Source: JBBRCX01 sp038204465
Lineage (GTDB): Bacteria; Planctomycetota; Phycisphaerae; Tepidisphaerales; Tepidisphaeraceae
Assembly (NCBI GenBank): GCA_038204465.1
Contig: JBBRCX010000185.1
Coordinates: 1 to 5,144 of the forward strand
Reading direction: 5' to 3'
Length of the DNA stretch: 5,144 bases
The position numbers and the translations under genes are program-made. Shown here piece after piece: positions 2,455 through 5,144 of the stretch. Every line of letters starts with the position of its first letter. Position 1 is the stretch's first letter. Below the pieces are notes generated by a model. That model ran no database searches. It had not been told where the DNA came from and saw only the letters and a list, made by a program, of their open reading frames with translations.

Positions 2455-5144
2455 ATGAGCACCGAACTGCCCAGGACCTACGATCCCTCTTCCGTCGAGC
2501 CCGAGGCTTATCGGATCTGGCTGGAAGAGAAGTGCTTTCACGCCGACCCCTCGGCGCCGGGCGAGCCGTACACCATCGTCATCCCGCCGCCCAATGTTAC
2601 CGGTGCGCTGCACCTCGGGCACGCGATCAACGCCACGCTTCAGGACATCCTGATCCGCCGGCACCGCATGCGCGGATTCAACACGTTGTGGGTCCCGGGA
2701 ATCGATCACGCCGGGATCGCGACGCAGGCGGTCGTCGAGAAGCAGTTGAAGGAAAAAGAGAACCTGACCCGGCACGACGTCCGCCGCGAGGGGCTCGTCG
2801 AGCGCATCTGGGCCTGGAAGCAGCAGTACGCCGACCGCATCCTCGAGCAGCTCAAGCGGATGGGCAGCTCCTGCGACTGGGACCGCACGCGCTTCACGCT
2901 GGATGAGATGCTCGCCCGCGCCGTGCGCGAGACGTTCTTCAAGCTCTTTCGCGACGGGCTGGTTTACCGCGGCAAGCGGCTGGTGAACTGGGACGTCTTC
3001 CTCCAGACCAGCGTCAGCGACGATGAGATCTATCACGAGACCGTGAAGACGAGCCTGTGGCATCTTCGCTACCCGATCGTCGACGATGCCCGCGCCACGC
3101 ACATGGTCGTGGCCACGACGCGTCCCGAGACGATGCTCGGCGATACCGCGGTCGCGGTGCATTCGCAGGACCCGCGGTGGAACTGGGCGATCGGCAAACA
3201 GGTGGAGCTTCCACTCACCGGCCGGCGGATTCCGATCATCGCCGACGACATCCTGGTCGATCCGAAGTTCGGCTCGGGCGTGGTGAAGGTGACTCCCGCC
3301 CACGATCCCAACGACTACGCCGTCTGGCAGCGCCACCAGGACCAGCCGGATGCGATCGACATCTTGAATATCCTCACGCCTGACGGCCGGATGAATGAAA
3401 ATGCCGGCGCGTATGCCGGCCTGCGCCGAGACGCGGCGCGGAAGAAGGTGGTGGAAGACCTGACAGCGCAGGGCCTGCTGGAAAAAGAAGAGCCGTACGA
3501 AACGCAGGTCGGCCACAGCGACCGCAGCAAGACGCCGATCGAGCCGTACCTGTCCGATCAATGGTTCGTGAAGATGGCGCCGCTCGCCGAGCCGGCCCTC
3601 GAGGTGGTCCGCGAAAAGCTGATTCAGTTTGTGCCGGAGCGCTATGCGCAGACCTACCTGTCATGGCTGGGCGAGAAGCGCGACTGGCCGATCTCGCGGC
3701 AGCTGTGGTGGGGCCATCGGATTCCGGTGTGGAGCAAGAAAGGAACCGGCCACGAAAGCAAATCCGATCCCGCGCAGTCCAGCGAAGCGATCTGGTGGCA
3801 GCGGGAGAACGACAAGTGGACGGCGCGGGGCTGCGTTCACTGGATGCTGCAATCCGGTTCACATACTGGAGACGAGATGTTCGAGTTCATCTCCTACGTT
3901 TGCCCGCCGCCCGCGGCCGACCAGAATCTGATTAACGAGCTTGAAGCAGAAGGGTTTGTTCAGGATCCCGACGTTCTCGATACCTGGTTCTCCAGCGCGC
4001 TCTGGCCGCACAGCACCCTGGGCTGGCCCGAGGAGACGCCGGAGTTGAAGACGTACTACCCCACCAGCGTCCTCGTCACCAGCCGCGACATCATCACGCT
4101 CTGGGTCGCCCGCATGGTGATGATGGGCATCTACAACATGGGCCACGGCGAATTCCTCGCCGAGTCCACTGAAGAAGCGCACTCGAAGATCGCAAATCGC
4201 AAATCGCAAATTAAAACTGCGATTCCATTCCACGACGTCTACATCCACCCCACTATCCTCGATGGCAAGGGCGAGCGGATGAGCAAGTCGAAAGGGAACG
4301 GCGTCGATCCCGTGGACATCATCGAAACCCACGGCGCCGACGCGCTGCGCTTCACGCTGAGCAACATGGCCACCGAGACGCAGGACGTGCGGCTGCCGGT
4401 GAAAATGCTGCCGGATGGGCGCAACACCAGCGACAAGTTCGACCTCGGGCGTAACTTCTGCAACAAGCTGTGGAACGCCGCCCGATTTGCCCTGGGAAAC
4501 CTGGAGTCGATCGCCGCCGAGCCTGTGGACGAGAGCAGATGGACGGTCGCGGATCGGTGGATCCTTTCGCGCCTGGCGCGCACCCTTGCCGAAGCCGACG
4601 CCGCACTTGGTTCATACCGTTTCGACACCTACGCGAAGGCGTGCTACGACTTCTTCTGGCGCGACCTGTGCGATTGGTACGTCGAGGCGGTCAAGCCGGC
4701 GCTGAAGGATCCGAACCGCGCCGCTCAGACCGCCAATGTCCTCGCGACGGCGCTCGATGCCACCTTGCGGCTGATGCATCCGGTGATCCCCTTCATCACC
4801 GAAACGATCTGGTGGCGGCTCAACGACATCCGCCCGGACCGAAGCATTCCCGGCAAGATCAGTGGTTCGACCAACAAGCGGCTGATTCTTTCTGCCTGGC
4901 CGACGGCGGACAAGTCGCTGATCGATGAAGAGGCGGAGTCCGTCTTCAGCCGGCTCCAGGAATTGATCGGCGCGATCCGCAACATCCGCAATGAATACAA
5001 GGTCAATCCGAAGAAAAGCGTGGCCGTGTCAATCGTCGCCCCGGCGGATGCCGCCCGGCAGATCGAAGCGAATCGAGCGCTGGTGGAGCTGCTTGCGGTC
5101 TGTTCGATCGGCGAGATCGGCGCGGCCTTGGAGGCCACGCCGGG
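2455..5144 (+). CDS. valS: Valyl-tRNA synthetase (ValRS), C-terminal end beyond window
   Basis: This class I synthetase attaches valine to tRNA-Val in the cytoplasm and hydrolyses mischarged threonine. A total of 896 codons are visible. The class-defining PPPNVTGALHLGH motif is at 44-56 (HLGH 53-56). The CP1 editing domain follows, with TTRPET at 221-226 and GSGVVKVTPAHDPND at 273-287. The catalytic core resumes with WPISRQLWWGHRIPVW (411-426) and DVLDTWFSSALWPHSTLGWP (506-525). RMSKS is at 608-612 with K611. The anticodon-binding helical domain starts near 695 (ADRWILSRL, FWRDLCDWYVEAVKP, MHPVIPFITETIW). The C-terminal coiled-coil arm should lie beyond the edge. Two segments exceed E. coli ValRS: about 427-504, probably a lineage trait, and about 566-589, which contains a DNA repeat. 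The ATG at 2455 gives the usual N-terminus (LPRTYDPSSVEPEAY). No clear Shine-Dalgarno precedes it. Confidence 0.98.
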   Translation, partial: MSTELPRTYDPSSVEPEAYRIWLEEKCFHADPSAPGEPYTIVIPPPNVTGALHLGHAINATLQDILIRRHRMRGFNTLWVPGIDHAGIATQAVVEKQLKEKENLTRHDVRREGLVERIWAWKQQYADRILEQLKRMGSSCDWDRTRFTLDEMLARAVRETFFKLFRDGLVYRGKRLVNWDVFLQTSVSDDEIYHETVKTSLWHLRYPIVDDARATHMVVATTRPETMLGDTAVAVHSQDPRWNWAIGKQVELPLTGRRIPIIADDILVDPKFGSGVVKVTPAHDPNDYAVWQRHQDQPDAIDILNILTPDGRMNENAGAYAGLRRDAARKKVVEDLTAQGLLEKEEPYETQVGHSDRSKTPIEPYLSDQWFVKMAPLAEPALEVVREKLIQFVPERYAQTYLSWLGEKRDWPISRQLWWGHRIPVWSKKGTGHESKSDPAQSSEAIWWQRENDKWTARGCVHWMLQSGSHTGDEMFEFISYVCPPPAADQNLINELEAEGFVQDPDVLDTWFSSALWPHSTLGWPEETPELKTYYPTSVLVTSRDIITLWVARMVMMGIYNMGHGEFLAESTEEAHSKIANRKSQIKTAIPFHDVYIHPTILDGKGERMSKSKGNGVDPVDIIETHGADALRFTLSNMATETQDVRLPVKMLPDGRNTSDKFDLGRNFCNKLWNAARFALGNLESIAAEPVDESRWTVADRWILSRLARTLAEADAALGSYRFDTYAKACYDFFWRDLCDWYVEAVKPALKDPNRAAQTANVLATALDATLRLMHPVIPFITETIWWRLNDIRPDRSIPGKISGSTNKRLILSAWPTADKSLIDEEAESVFSRLQELIGAIRNIRNEYKVNPKKSVAVSIVAPADAARQIEANRALVELLAVCSIGEIGAALEATP
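4189..4211 (+). repeat. Heptanucleotide tandem repeat (ATCGCAA)x3 inside valS
   Basis: Three perfect copies of ATCGCAA (4189-4209) plus two further bases lie within the valS reading frame. Twenty-one bases equal seven codons, read as I-A-N-R-K-S-Q (residues 579-585), so the frame is kept. AT-rich heptamers of this kind occur as scattered short tandem repeats in planctomycete genomes, by recollection. The repeat is markedly more AT-rich than the surrounding coding sequence. Confidence 0.85.

Noticed and set aside
1983..2462. A 159-codon minus-strand frame over the valS leader and IS66 remnant
   Set aside because: It overlaps the 3' end of the membrane protein gene and the IS66 remnant in a different frame. 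Stretches such as GPDPHGGLAQRPRRP are typical of GC-rich out-of-frame reading.
2148..2906. A 252-codon plus-strand frame overlapping the start of valS
   Set aside because: It runs through the valS leader and into valS in another frame. Only the frame starting at 2455 gives the ValRS motifs.
2293..3561. A 422-codon open frame antisense to valS
   Set aside because: It is the GC-driven mirror of a strongly conserved valS frame. Its translation is low-complexity and basic, with no recognisable motif, and it crosses the valS start region.

Overview
The window looks like chromosomal DNA from a GC-rich bacterium, most likely a planctomycete (possibly Phycisphaerae). This is inferred from the style of the valyl-tRNA synthetase: the 'TETQDVRLPVK...PDGR' stretch after KMSKS and an enlarged segment before 'DPDVLDTWFSS'. 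The presence of IS4, RAYT and IS66 relics and of a GCAAATC-type heptanucleotide repeat also fits. No rRNA, tRNA or CRISPR array is visible.

Layout. Positions 1-1274 (minus strand) hold all but the extreme C-terminus of an IS4-family DDE transposase. Upstream of it lies a leader that can fold so as to hide its Shine-Dalgarno sequence. The right end of this insertion sequence falls somewhere between about 1380 and 1417. Directly after it, on the plus strand, is the 3' end of a REP-associated tyrosine transposase (RAYT, IS200/Y1-like) gene whose 5' part is missing, probably because the IS4 element landed in it. At 1721-2035 a small three-helix membrane protein of unknown function is preceded by a dyad and a possible -10 box. 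At 2090-2254 (minus strand) lies the C-terminal remnant of an IS66-type transposase. Positions 2255-2454 form the upstream region of valS, with a TATACT box and a striking block of four alternating GTCCG/CGGAC half-sites. From 2455 to the window edge runs valS, of which 896 codons are visible, with intact HIGH, TTRPET and KMSKS-type motifs.

How it fits together. This is an accessory patch made of layered mobile-element debris that ends at an essential housekeeping gene. Only valS and perhaps the small membrane protein are cellular genes. I see no new defence or metabolic system. The observations most worth a second look are a heptanucleotide repeat embedded in frame in valS next to the KMSKS loop, the operator-like block in the valS leader, and the SD-masking hairpin in front of the IS4 transposase.
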